From: an uncultured Fodinibius sp.
GTDB taxonomy: Bacteria > Bacteroidota > Rhodothermia > Balneolales > Balneolaceae
Direction of reading: 5' to 3'
DNA length: 64,000 nucleotides
Assembly (NCBI GenBank): GCA_913057775.1
Contig: CAJXOG010000001.1
Location: forward strand, 1 to 64,000
Each line of letters starts with the position of its first letter. Within the stretch, counting starts at the first letter, position 1. A program made the translations under genes and the position numbers. Below the pieces are notes generated by a model that saw only the letters and a list, made by a program, of their open reading frames with translations, did no database searches and was not told where the DNA came from. Below, one piece after another: positions 1 to 9,233 of this stretch.

Positions 1-48
1 GAAACGACACAACTAATAAACAATCATCTAACAAATAGGTAACTAACC

Positions 49-486
49 ATGGGACAACAACAACTTTTACTCGTAATACTTGTAACGATTATCGTAGGTA
101 TCGCTACGGTCGTAGCTATTAATACTTTCTCTGCTGCATCTGACAGCGCTAACGTAGATGCTGCTCGTCAGGATATGTTAACAATGGCATCTAATGCTCA
201 AGGATGGTTTATGAAGCCAGCTATGATGGGTGGTGGCGGAAATGCATTTGATGATACAAATGGTGACGCAATTACTGTGGAAGATATCTGCCCAGGCACA
301 GTTTCTGGAACTGTTTGCACCACTGAAAATGGTTCTTATGACATCCAAAGTCCAACTGAAACTCAATTTACTCTTCGGGGTACTCCAGCCACTGCGGGTG
401 GATTGTTAACTGCAGATGTTATTGCCGATGACATTGACGGTGGCATAGAATATGACCCGGATTCTGGGACAACAATCGGATCTTAA
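49..486 (+). CDS. Type IV pilin-like major subunit with minimal leader
   Basis: 145 residues. The protein opens MGQQQLLL and runs straight into a hydrophobic helix (about residues 6-24), followed by a polar, Gly/Asp-rich globular part with a Cys pair near residues 81 and 90 and a C-terminal Ser. This is the layout of a type IV pilin or pseudopilin whose leader is cut to Met-Gly, with Gly where prepilin peptidase would cleave. The Glu normally at mature position 5 is absent. It lies at the head of a pilus assembly locus and is followed by its own strong terminator, so it is probably transcribed alone and abundantly. Pilin identity is inferred from the N-terminus and context; the globular domain is not recognised. 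Confidence 0.75.
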   Translation: MGQQQLLLVILVTIIVGIATVVAINTFSAASDSANVDAARQDMLTMASNAQGWFMKPAMMGGGGNAFDDTNGDAITVEDICPGTVSGTVCTTENGSYDIQSPTETQFTLRGTPATAGGLLTADVIADDIDGGIEYDPDSGTTIGS

Positions 487-513
487 TTTCTTAAAATATT
501 AAATTTCATATTG

Positions 514-547
514 AAAAGGCTCCAGTTTAAAATTGGAGCCTTTTTTT
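514..547 (+). terminator. Rho-independent terminator after the pilin gene
   Basis: An 11-bp stem (AAAAGGCTCCA paired with TGGAGCCTTTT) around a 9-base loop is followed by a run of T. It sits 28 bases after the pilin stop and separates that gene from the downstream assembly genes. Confidence 0.9.
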
Positions 548-567
548 ATTGTTAAATAGTCAGGGTT

Positions 568-2064
568 ATGCAATTACAGAATAAAGTTATTCTTGTTGCT
601 TGTTGTGTACTGGTTGTGAATCTACCAGTACTCTACTTCACAGATTTGATGTTTCTTTACAATGAGAAACGAATTATTGTTTCCGTTCTTTTAATTATGG
701 CTGGAGTATTGACTTTTTTTACATCGGGTAAAAACGTACAAAAAATAGCATCTTTATTACCTGTTTACTTTATCTGGGGAGTGATAATTTCATTTCTATT
801 TATAATCATTTCTCTTTTTCAAACCGAGCATCCTTTTTACGGTATTGTTGAGATTAGTTTATATGTACTGTTATTGTGGGTTGTATTTATTACAGCCGAT
901 GTTGTTAATACTAATTATTATGGAAGGTATGTAGTAATTGCCTCTGCTTGTGTAATGATCTTTTTTTATTCGTTAAAGTTTGGTCTCGGCTATTCCTTTT
1001 ATTTATCAGGTTTTAAAGACTTTCCACTTTGGCCTGCTGATGGTTTAAAAACCGGGATTATTGGTTTTGCAAACATTCGTTTCTTTAATCAAGTACAGAT
1101 TTTCACTCTTCCTTTGTTATTAGGTGGATCACTTTTAGTATTACGAAGACAAAAGCTGGCTGGCTATTTTTTACTGTTTCTTTCTGTATTTTGGTGGATG
1201 TCACTCATTGAATCAGCAGGTCGAGGAATTATTTTAAGTGCCTTGACAGCAGCTTTGGCTACACTTTACTTTTTAAAAAAATATACCCACCGTTGGACAT
1301 GGTATTTCCTTGGAACGCTATTGATAGGATATCTAGCAAACATACTTTTATTTGATATTATCCCCCCTGATACCGGTTCAGCAACAAAATCAATACTCAG
1401 AGGAGGAAGTCCAAGAATGACAATGTGGCCCCAAACCTTTTTAGCATCATTGGGAAAACCAATATTTGGTCATGGCCCAATGTCATTTTCTAATGTAAAC
1501 ACTGGGTTTACACCAAGCCATCCACATAATTCAGTATTACAATTGCTCTATGAGTATGGGTATCCAGTAACTATCACATTCGTAGCTGGTATTTATTATG
1601 GATTAAAAAAATGGATTAATCAGACTAAAGAACAATTCGAGGTTATAAAAAAAGATTTCGAACAAAAGGTAGTTATTCGAATCTCTCTTACAGTCGCATC
1701 AGTAGGAGGACTTATATACAGTTTTTTCAGTGGTGTGATCGTAATGCCTCTGAGTCAATTATGGTTGGCCTTGATTTCCGGTACAATGCTTGGTTTGTAT
1801 TTTAAGAATGATTCAAAAGTGGAGAATGCAGAACCTATAAAGTTGTATAAAGTTGTTGGTGTTAAACTAACACTTTTATTAGCATCAATTACTTTAGCAA
1901 GTGTCTTGATAAAAGATATCCCACATTTGCGTGAAAATGAGAAGAGATTTGTGGAAAAAACAGATAGGCATGTTTTACGTCCCCGTTTTTGGCAGCAGGG
2001 AAAAATTGGATTAGATGAGTTTCCCCAGAGAAAACCCAAAACAATAAATGAATCTAATTTGTAA
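568..2064 (+). CDS. O-antigen ligase / Wzy-like polytopic membrane protein
   Basis: 498 residues with about ten or more hydrophobic segments over residues 1-450. Near residues 318-331 it carries HPHNSVLQLLYEYG, matching the conserved loop of the Wzy_C / O-antigen ligase family (WaaL, Wzy, PglL/TfpO). Such enzymes move lipid-linked glycan on the periplasmic side of the inner membrane onto lipid A, growing polymer or protein. Its place directly after a pilin and before pilus assembly genes suggests a pilin oligosaccharyltransferase, as with TfpO in some Pseudomonas. That assignment is inference; ligase versus polymerase cannot be told from sequence alone. The last ~60 residues after the final membrane segment are soluble and basic. 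Confidence 0.7.
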   Translation: MQLQNKVILVACCVLVVNLPVLYFTDLMFLYNEKRIIVSVLLIMAGVLTFFTSGKNVQKIASLLPVYFIWGVIISFLFIIISLFQTEHPFYGIVEISLYVLLLWVVFITADVVNTNYYGRYVVIASACVMIFFYSLKFGLGYSFYLSGFKDFPLWPADGLKTGIIGFANIRFFNQVQIFTLPLLLGGSLLVLRRQKLAGYFLLFLSVFWWMSLIESAGRGIILSALTAALATLYFLKKYTHRWTWYFLGTLLIGYLANILLFDIIPPDTGSATKSILRGGSPRMTMWPQTFLASLGKPIFGHGPMSFSNVNTGFTPSHPHNSVLQLLYEYGYPVTITFVAGIYYGLKKWINQTKEQFEVIKKDFEQKVVIRISLTVASVGGLIYSFFSGVIVMPLSQLWLALISGTMLGLYFKNDSKVENAEPIKLYKVVGVKLTLLLASITLASVLIKDIPHLRENEKRFVEKTDRHVLRPRFWQQGKIGLDEFPQRKPKTINESNL

Positions 2065-2126
2065 CAAAGTTTTATTATTCTGATCATTGTATATGTAAAT
2101 TCATCTACAAAAAAGTAATACGGATT

Positions 2127-3470
2127 ATGCCGCAATTTAGATTACGTGCTGTTTCGGCTCAGGGAAAGCTTATTAAATCTGAGTTTGAGGCGGACAGTAA
2201 AAAAGAAGCCGAAAACAGGGTGGAGAAGCTATCGCGTAAAAATGGTTTTAAGGTTAAGGGGGTTGATAAAAAGGAAACCTACCAATACAAGGTTCAAAAA
2301 GGGAATAAAGATGCCGTAACCGGGGAACAGGAGGCTTATTCCAAAGAAGAAGTGGAGAAAGCCCTGGTTAAGCTTGGGTATAAAGTTATCCGCATCAATA
2401 AAAAGTGGTTCGACTTTAAAGGGGGCGTGCCTCAATCAGAGGTGGTTACCTTTATTAGTCTCAGTGCCGACCTGTTGGAGCAACAGCTCAGCTATGATGA
2501 AATTCTGGAGCTTTTGTATGAGGACACCACCAACGCCCGCATGAAAGAGACTATCGGAACCATTCAAAAGGATCTCAAAGATGGAAAAGAGGGCGATGAG
2601 GTCTATAGCAAGCATGAAGATGTCTTTGGAGATTTTGCCTCCTACATGCTCAGCGTGGCTTCCACCAGTGGTAACATGGCCCAGGTATTCAGGAGTACGG
2701 CAAAATTTTTGGAGCGCGATGCCGAGTTTAAAAGCAATCTACGCCGATCACTGTTAATGCCAGCCATTACCGTGGTGGCAACAATAGGCGTGATTTTATT
2801 TTATGTGGGATATATTTTTCCTGCTACCGCCGAAGCCTTTGTAGAAATGGATATTAAATTGCCTCCCATGACGGCTGCTACTCTTGAGTTTAGTTACTGG
2901 CTGCAGGATAACTGGTTGATGCTTACTCTGGCGCATGTTATCCCTATTACGGCAGCGTGGTACTGGCTGACCCAAACAGCTAAGGGACAGTTATGGCGCG
3001 ATAAAAATATCATTAAAATACCTGTCATTGGTGATCTCATACACAAGACCAGCATCGAAATATTTGCGCGGGTATTTTATACGTTGTATAGTGGATCGGG
3101 ACAAAATATTGAAGTAATAAGAGTAGCTGCGGAAGCCTGCCGCAATAAATATATGGAGAAGCAGATTAAAGAAGTGGCGATCAAAATGATGTTGAAGGAG
3201 GGGGCCGGACTGATTGAATCGCTGAAGGCCACGGGAGTGTTTACGGATACGGCCATTAGCAGGTTTAAGCTTGGGGCCGAATCGGGGGCACTCAAACAAA
3301 ATGCCAAGCAGCTGGCAGAATACTATGAAACCCAAACCACCTATAAAATGGATACCATTGTGGATATGATAAGTTTGGGCGTAAACCTGTTTATTATGGT
3401 GGCCCTCATCGCTATTACGATTGTATCGGCCGAATCTGCACTAATTAGTCCTAACACAGGAGCCATGTAA
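2127..3470 (+). CDS. pilC: Inner-membrane platform protein, GspF/PilC family
   Basis: 447 residues. The N-terminal ~100 residues hold two successive segments of similar pattern (MPQFRLRAVSAQGK... and YQYKVQKGNKDAVTGE...), each like the small GspF N-terminal module, so the module looks duplicated. Two T2SSF-type helical domains follow, with membrane segments near residues 210-232, 262-283 and 415-437. GspF/PilC is the polytopic platform coupling the cytoplasmic ATPase to pilus growth. It lies between the O-ligase-like gene and the assembly ATPase, the usual company for this family. Length is slightly above the usual ~400 residues because of the extra N-terminal module. Confidence 0.88.
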   Translation: MPQFRLRAVSAQGKLIKSEFEADSKKEAENRVEKLSRKNGFKVKGVDKKETYQYKVQKGNKDAVTGEQEAYSKEEVEKALVKLGYKVIRINKKWFDFKGGVPQSEVVTFISLSADLLEQQLSYDEILELLYEDTTNARMKETIGTIQKDLKDGKEGDEVYSKHEDVFGDFASYMLSVASTSGNMAQVFRSTAKFLERDAEFKSNLRRSLLMPAITVVATIGVILFYVGYIFPATAEAFVEMDIKLPPMTAATLEFSYWLQDNWLMLTLAHVIPITAAWYWLTQTAKGQLWRDKNIIKIPVIGDLIHKTSIEIFARVFYTLYSGSGQNIEVIRVAAEACRNKYMEKQIKEVAIKMMLKEGAGLIESLKATGVFTDTAISRFKLGAESGALKQNAKQLAEYYETQTTYKMDTIVDMISLGVNLFIMVALIAITIVSAESALISPNTGAM

Positions 3471-3634
3471 TCAGCCGAAATTCTTTTAGTAATTGCCAAA
3501 GATATTATTACTGTATTGTTATAAGAAAATAATGCAGACTCCGATTTTTTACTTTCATTTCGATAATGAACATGTATATTGTGGAAGTATTTTTGCATGA
3601 AAGTTAGACTACTCAGCAAACCGTTGGTTTATTA

Positions 3635-5407
3635 ATGGGAAAAGTTAATACTCGCAGACATATTGGTGATATCCTGGTGAACAGGGATATTATTACCGCA
3701 GATCAGCTTAATGAGGCTTTGGCAATTTTACGGGAAGAACCGGAAACGTCGAACCGACGGCTGGGCCAAATTTTATATCAGGATCTTGGTATTGACAGGC
3801 ACGAGGTGATGAGCGAAATCGCCTCAATATATGCATTTGAAGAGGAGTTTGCCGATCAGGAGACTATTGATGAAGAGGATATCGAAGAGATTAAAGCTCA
3901 TATTGACGAACTTCCTGCCGAGGTTGTGGATGAGTTAGTGCACCAAAAAGCAGTGCCCCTTCGTCAAAACCAGAACACCTTAACGATTGCTGCTGCCGAT
4001 CCTTCCGACCCTACGCTCTCGAACATCGTCAGTAAGTTAAACTTCAAGCAGCACCATATTGTCTACTGCCGGTATGAGCTGGTAGAACAGATTTTAACGC
4101 AGGTTTACGAACAGAAGAACGAATTCCTGGACCTGCTTGAGGAAATTGAGTATGAAGAGCCGGACCTCGAGGAAGAGTCCGACGAAGTTGACGAGGAAGA
4201 AATAGATGCAGAAATCAACCAGAGTATGCTTAACTCTCTGGTTGAGGGTTTTCTTGTAGAGGGCGTTCGTAAAGGGGTAAGTGATATTCATATTATACCA
4301 TGTGGTCCGGCCTCGACCGATATTCGATTTCGTATTGATGGTAAGCTTCAGCTTTGGCATCAGCAAAATAATGTAAAGCCCGAAGCAATATCGGCGGTTG
4401 TAAAAGATAAGACGCGTAACGTAGACCGCTTTGAGCGCGATGCTTCGCAGGATGGTTTTATTCAGCGCCAGGTAGATGGGCACAACATCCGTTATCGTGT
4501 TTCCATTATGCCAATGGTTGGGGCACAGTTCGATAGAAAGTTTGAGTCTATTGTTATTCGTATTCTGGATGACCGTGAAGTTATTACGGATTTGAATGTG
4601 TTGGGGCTCCAGACGAAAGCGAAAGAGGATTTTGTAAAAGCGATTGAAAAGCCTTCGGGTATTGTCATTGTTACGGGACCTACGGGAAGTGGTAAGTCAA
4701 CGACGCTTGTTGCCGCACTTTATTATGTGATTACTCCCGAAGTTAATGTGCTTACGGTTGAGGAACCGGTAGAATATCTTATTGAAGGTGCCCGGCAGCT
4801 AAAAATTAACAACCACATGACCTTTGATCTGGCGATGCGGGGTATCTTGCGTCACGATCCTGATATTGTGCTCGTGGGTGAGATTCGTGACCTTAAGACG
4901 GCAGAAATCGCCATTAAACTGGCGAATACCGGTCACCTTACCTTTTCTACACTGCACACCAACGATGCTCCCAGTGCCATCTCAAGACTCTATAAGATGG
5001 GAGTTGAAACGTTTCTTATTGCAAATGCCGTAAACTTGATAATGGCTCAGCGTCTGGTGCGTACGCTCTGTAAGAGCTGCAAGGAAGAGTATAGACCACA
5101 TATTGAATCTGCAAAAGGAATTGGCTTTACAGAGGAAGAGTACGAAGAAACTACTTTTTATAAAGCAGTCGGATGCGATAAATGCTCAAATGGATATAAG
5201 GGTCGTGCTGCTATTATGGAAGCCCTGTATTTTGACAAAGAGATTCGAAAAATGATTTTAGAGTCAGGAGAAGAGATAGATGAGGTCGCTATTAAAGAGT
5301 ATGCGATGAGCCAGGGAATGTTAAGTTTGCGAGGTTCTGGCCGGGAGCGTATTAAGAACGGAATTACAACCATTGAAGAAATTGCAGCAATTACAATTGA
5401 AGATTAA
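3635..5407 (+). CDS. pilB: Pilus assembly / type II secretion ATPase, PilB/GspE family
   Basis: 590 residues. An N-terminal MshEN-like domain (about 1-165) leads through a very acidic linker (about 170-200) into the ATPase core. Seen directly: Walker A GPTGSGKST near residue 348, an intact Asp box TVEEPVEY, Walker B VGEIRD near 415, the His box GHLTFSTLHT near 435, and a zinc-type tetracysteine arrangement CKSC...CDKC (about 480-517). These mark the extension ATPase of a type IV pilus or type II system, acting as a cytoplasmic hexamer under the platform protein. MshEN domains in related ATPases bind c-di-GMP; whether this one does is not shown. ATG start at 3635. Confidence 0.93.
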   Translation: MGKVNTRRHIGDILVNRDIITADQLNEALAILREEPETSNRRLGQILYQDLGIDRHEVMSEIASIYAFEEEFADQETIDEEDIEEIKAHIDELPAEVVDELVHQKAVPLRQNQNTLTIAAADPSDPTLSNIVSKLNFKQHHIVYCRYELVEQILTQVYEQKNEFLDLLEEIEYEEPDLEEESDEVDEEEIDAEINQSMLNSLVEGFLVEGVRKGVSDIHIIPCGPASTDIRFRIDGKLQLWHQQNNVKPEAISAVVKDKTRNVDRFERDASQDGFIQRQVDGHNIRYRVSIMPMVGAQFDRKFESIVIRILDDREVITDLNVLGLQTKAKEDFVKAIEKPSGIVIVTGPTGSGKSTTLVAALYYVITPEVNVLTVEEPVEYLIEGARQLKINNHMTFDLAMRGILRHDPDIVLVGEIRDLKTAEIAIKLANTGHLTFSTLHTNDAPSAISRLYKMGVETFLIANAVNLIMAQRLVRTLCKSCKEEYRPHIESAKGIGFTEEEYEETTFYKAVGCDKCSNGYKGRAAIMEALYFDKEIRKMILESGEEIDEVAIKEYAMSQGMLSLRGSGRERIKNGITTIEEIAAITIED

Positions 5408-5499
5408 AAAACTCTTAGACGTTTAGGGTAGAGCTAAATAATCATTAATATTATTAATGTCTTTAAGGGGTTAGCATAAGTTAAATTTGGAGATAAGTT

Positions 5500-6003
5500 A
5501 TGGCAACTGATAACCAAGCAGAAAAAGAGGCAACGCCAGAGCACATTCGGCAGTTCTTAAAAGAACCGCCCTTGCTATTAAGGAACTTTCATTACGAAGA
5601 TATAATGGAATTCTTAAATCTGGGGTCTGAAGAACGGTTTGTGCAGGATGATGTGATTATTAACGAAGAGGAGTATGTCAATTCTGCTTATCTTATTACA
5701 CAGGGCAAAGTTTCTATTTGGAAAGATAATATTCAGCTCGCAACCCTTGATAAGGGTAATTTTTTGGGTGAAACTTTTCTCTTTAGTAAAAATAACAGGA
5801 TGGCAAAGGTTGTTTCGGAAGGGGAATCACAGCTGCTTAAATTTGATCGTTACGAAGCCTTGAACTTTTTCCGAAAAAAACCTGAAAAACTGTTTAATAT
5901 TTTTACCCGTAATATTATTGAGATTCAGCAGCAAAAGATCAGTAATATGAATGTGCAGCTGTTGCAGCTCAAAAAGCGTCTTTTAGACGATAGTAACTGG
6001 TAA
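5500..6003 (+). CDS. Cyclic-nucleotide-binding domain protein
   Basis: 167 residues forming essentially one cNMP-binding domain (about 25-135) plus a C-terminal helix (about 140-167) likely to pair or coil. The phosphate-binding cassette is recognisable as GETFLFSKNNRMAKV, keeping the Gly-Glu and the Arg that contact the cyclic phosphate in CRP-type domains. There is no DNA-binding helix-turn-helix, so it is not a CRP regulator. It sits between the extension ATPase and the PilT-like ATPase, which suggests it relays a small-molecule signal to the motor. The ligand and partner are unknown; binding could also have been lost with the fold retained as an adaptor. Confidence 0.82.
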   Translation: MATDNQAEKEATPEHIRQFLKEPPLLLRNFHYEDIMEFLNLGSEERFVQDDVIINEEEYVNSAYLITQGKVSIWKDNIQLATLDKGNFLGETFLFSKNNRMAKVVSEGESQLLKFDRYEALNFFRKKPEKLFNIFTRNIIEIQQQKISNMNVQLLQLKKRLLDDSNW

Positions 6004-6244
6004 TTGCTCCATTTGTTATACTTAGAACTCCAAAATTACGGTAACGAAAAATTTTTTTGGAAATATTAAAATTATTTAATGTTTTGAGGTATATATAAGA
6101 AAGCCGATCATTTATTTGGATTAATAAACAGATGTATGTTCATTAATATTGAAAATATTTCGTAACAAAGAACCTCATTGCAGTTCTTAATTAACAGCAG
6201 ACTACGAATATTAAATGATTAAATAGGAAAAAATAGATTAATTG

Positions 6245-7495
6245 ATGGAAGTAGGGGTACAAAAAGATAGTGTTAAAGAACTTATAAAACCGCTTGCTGC
6301 TCAGCTCAGTGACAGTTTAAAGGGATTGGAACGGCATCGAGAAATTGGTAAAATTATTGACAGCCAGGACGAAGAGACTCGTTCGGAACTGCGCGACGCT
6401 ATTGAGCGCCTGCTCAAAAAGATGTATAAGAATGAAGCTTCTGATATTGATCTGGGAGGACCCGGCTGTGGTAATAAGGTCTGGTATCGCATCCACGGTG
6501 ATAAATCACCGGCCAAAAATGCGCCTGAGTTTTCTCTTATCGAAACCGACTTTTTGCTGCATAATTTAATAATGCCCAGCCAGCGAAAGCATCTGCTTGA
6601 GAATCGTAATTTAGACTTCTCTTATTCCTTGTCGGGAACTGATTCCATATCAGGTGCTCGCCGTTATCGTGCCGATATGTATTTTGACTTGGAGCATTTG
6701 GCATTGAACATGCGTAAAATCGATAACGAAATTCGACCGTTTAAAGGGCTTAATCTGCATCCCGAAGTAGCAAAAGCGCTTAGTCTTAAATATTATAAGT
6801 ATGGAATGACGCTTGTAACGGGAATTACGGGTTCAGGTAAGTCATCAACTCTTGATACGGTAATTGACGCAAACAACCGGACGGTTGATTCTCATATTGT
6901 TATCATAGCTTCTCCGGTTGAGCTTGTTCATGAGCCCAAAAAGTCAGTAGTCCGCCACCGCGAGGTAGGTCGGGATGTTAAGTCATTTAAGGAAGGCGCT
7001 ATACAGGCACTGCGTCAAGACCCTGATATTATTGTTATTGGGGAGCTTCGGGACCCCGAAACGATAATGACTGCTCTTGAAATTACAGATTCCGGGCATA
7101 AAACGTTTGGAACGCTCCATACTAGTTCTGCGATGGAAAGTATTGAGCGTATTCTTGGTGAGGTACCACCCGATGAGCAAAATCGTGTGCGCACACGTTT
7201 GGCAGATGTTCTAACTTGTGTGATAAGTCAAAAGCTGATTCCGAGTCTTGACGGCAAACGGGTATTGGCTAAAGAGGTTTTAATGGTAACGAGCTCTGTA
7301 AAAGCTGCTATCAGAAATAATAATGTCAATGAGATTTACCAGATGCTGATGGAAGGTAGTGAGCAAGGGATGATGACCATGGAGCAGGATCTTAAACGCC
7401 TCTATGATCGGGGGAAAATTTCACAAGAGGAAGCCATTAATAATGCCAATAACAAAAAACGGCTAAAACAGCTTATTTCAGAAACCCAATATTAA
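6245..7495 (+). CDS. PilT-like pilus retraction ATPase with altered Asp box
   Basis: 416 residues from the ATG at 6245; a TTG lies one codon upstream. Walker A GITGSGKSST is near residue 194, Walker B VIGELRD near 266 and His box SGHKTFGTLHT near 284, with the Arg-rich and C-terminal helices of the PilT/PilU family. The N-terminal region (~190 residues) is longer than in classic PilT. Where the family has IEDPIE, this protein has VIIASPVELVH, so two conserved acidic residues of the Asp box are gone. It may be a weak or accessory motor subunit, like PilU in species with two ATPases. A 240-bp gap separates it from the preceding gene, so it may have its own promoter; pilMN follows closely. Confidence 0.86.
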   Translation: MEVGVQKDSVKELIKPLAAQLSDSLKGLERHREIGKIIDSQDEETRSELRDAIERLLKKMYKNEASDIDLGGPGCGNKVWYRIHGDKSPAKNAPEFSLIETDFLLHNLIMPSQRKHLLENRNLDFSYSLSGTDSISGARRYRADMYFDLEHLALNMRKIDNEIRPFKGLNLHPEVAKALSLKYYKYGMTLVTGITGSGKSSTLDTVIDANNRTVDSHIVIIASPVELVHEPKKSVVRHREVGRDVKSFKEGAIQALRQDPDIIVIGELRDPETIMTALEITDSGHKTFGTLHTSSAMESIERILGEVPPDEQNRVRTRLADVLTCVISQKLIPSLDGKRVLAKEVLMVTSSVKAAIRNNNVNEIYQMLMEGSEQGMMTMEQDLKRLYDRGKISQEEAINNANNKKRLKQLISETQY

Positions 7496-7518
7496 TCTAC
7501 GACGGATAACTTTACGGG

Positions 7519-9216
7519 ATGTTTGGAAAAAAAGAATATGTAGGACTTACAGTTCAGGATGACCTTATCCGTGTGGCACGGCTGCGTGTTGAAGGTGGTT
7601 CGGCTAAAATTATTAAGTTGGATCGCTTTTCACTTGTTGAAAAGATAGAGCAGCATGCACAGGCCCAGAACTTGGATACTGATGCTGAGCAAGAAGTTGC
7701 TTTTGAAGAAGACGACGATGCTGATTCAATATTTGGCTTGGAAGAGGGCGAAGAAGAGGATATTGAAGATGATTTTGATCTGTCGGAACTAGAGGAGGAA
7801 GAAGAGGATGAAGAAGATATGGAGCTCGATATGGTTGAGGAGGCCGACACGCCTCAATCCAATGAGCTTCTTATTTATAATATCCTATCTGATATTGACA
7901 GTGAGAAAGTTTATTTGGGATTAAATATTCCTGCCGGTCATACTATTTTTCAGCTTATCAGGGATACTGATTTTTCTGAGGTTAAAGAGAAAGATCTCAT
8001 TCAGGACCTCGAGGATAAACTCGAATCAATTTACGGCACTCCTAAATCCCCTGATAAATATTCTTATGAAGTTCGGGAAGACGGTTCCCTGTTACTCGGT
8101 TCTGTGGAGGATGAATCGATTACCTTAAAAGCCGTAAACAGGGCACGTGAGCTTTATACGGGGAAACTTGACATACAAAGTATTATTCCTGATGAGATTG
8201 CGCTTGTTGGACTGGTAAGGGCTAACTATGAGCTTGATGCTGATGAAATGACGGGTATTATCCAGTTTGGGAAAGAAACCTGTCGCGTAGTTTTCATGAA
8301 AGGAGAAGAGATTTGGCTGGTTTCTCCCATAATAAATGAGGGAACGGAAAAGAAATCCTTCATGAATACGGTATTTAGTAAAATTCTTTTCCAGTTGGAT
8401 ACAGGAGAAGTGCCCAGTTTGGATCGTATTCTCTTGGCTAATAATACGAGGGGAAGTGATGCGGTAGATTTCTTTAAACAGAATTTTCCGGATATTCACG
8501 TAGAAAACCTGGCAATAAAGGAAGAGTTTATTGATAATCTGAGCGTAGATTCTTCCAGTATCCCATCATTCACAACTGCCATTGGTTCTGCATTGGCCGC
8601 TTCGGGTGCAAAAGATGAGGTTTTCCCAAAATTATCATTTGTTCCTAAATATGTTGAGGACCGCCAGAAGATATTTCAGCTGCAATGGCACGGAATGCTC
8701 ATTCTATTTTTGATATTTTTGACGCCCATTACTTTTAATTACTTCTATACACAGAATGCCCAACAGATAGATTCTTATGAGCGTGATTTAACTCAAATGA
8801 ATTCACAGCTCGAACAACTGGAGCCTATTGTAGATGAAGTGGATGTTCTGCAGCAGGATTTGTCGACTCTCCAAGAGAAACTGACGATGCTGGATACGCT
8901 CACACAAGGCAGCAAAGAGTGGTCTGCTAAACTTGATCTGTTGAATAAAGGCATTCAATCAGTAGGTAATTCATGGTTAGCTTCTTTTTCCCAGTCTGGG
9001 GATGGTACCTTTATTCAGGGATACACATTGTACAGAAACAGAATTCCCAGAATCGTAAATATTTTTGATGAGGCTACGCTGCTGAATGTCAATAATGAAG
9101 AAATGCGTGAAAAGCAGGTATATACATTTTCAATTCTGATACAATCTTTTGCCGAATCCGATTCTATTTATTCACCTTCATCACCAGAAGAAGTTAAAAA
9201 TCTGATAGGCAAATAA
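7519..9216 (+). CDS. PilM-PilN fusion, pilus alignment subcomplex
   Basis: 565 residues. Residues 1-385 have the actin-like PilM pattern (opening MFGKKEYVGLTVQDDLIRVA), interrupted at about 67-115 by a stretch very rich in Glu and Asp. A single membrane segment follows at about 391-411 (MLILFLIFLTPITFNYFY), then a coiled coil (about 415-460) and a PilN/GspL-like alpha-beta domain to the end. In most type IV pili PilM is cytoplasmic and binds the short N-terminus of the separate bitopic PilN; here the two appear joined. Only 17 bases separate it from the next gene, which supplies the PilO/PilP functions. It could equally be described as a GspL-like protein. Confidence 0.82.
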   Translation: MFGKKEYVGLTVQDDLIRVARLRVEGGSAKIIKLDRFSLVEKIEQHAQAQNLDTDAEQEVAFEEDDDADSIFGLEEGEEEDIEDDFDLSELEEEEEDEEDMELDMVEEADTPQSNELLIYNILSDIDSEKVYLGLNIPAGHTIFQLIRDTDFSEVKEKDLIQDLEDKLESIYGTPKSPDKYSYEVREDGSLLLGSVEDESITLKAVNRARELYTGKLDIQSIIPDEIALVGLVRANYELDADEMTGIIQFGKETCRVVFMKGEEIWLVSPIINEGTEKKSFMNTVFSKILFQLDTGEVPSLDRILLANNTRGSDAVDFFKQNFPDIHVENLAIKEEFIDNLSVDSSSIPSFTTAIGSALAASGAKDEVFPKLSFVPKYVEDRQKIFQLQWHGMLILFLIFLTPITFNYFYTQNAQQIDSYERDLTQMNSQLEQLEPIVDEVDVLQQDLSTLQEKLTMLDTLTQGSKEWSAKLDLLNKGIQSVGNSWLASFSQSGDGTFIQGYTLYRNRIPRIVNIFDEATLLNVNNEEMREKQVYTFSILIQSFAESDSIYSPSSPEEVKNLIGK

Positions 9217-9233
9217 TTTAGTAAACACGATAT

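Noticed and set aside
7554-7850. A Ser-only minus-strand open frame opposite the PilM-PilN gene
   Set aside because: It is the reverse reading of the Glu/Asp-rich GAA/GAG/GAT insertion; it has no start context and no family resemblance.
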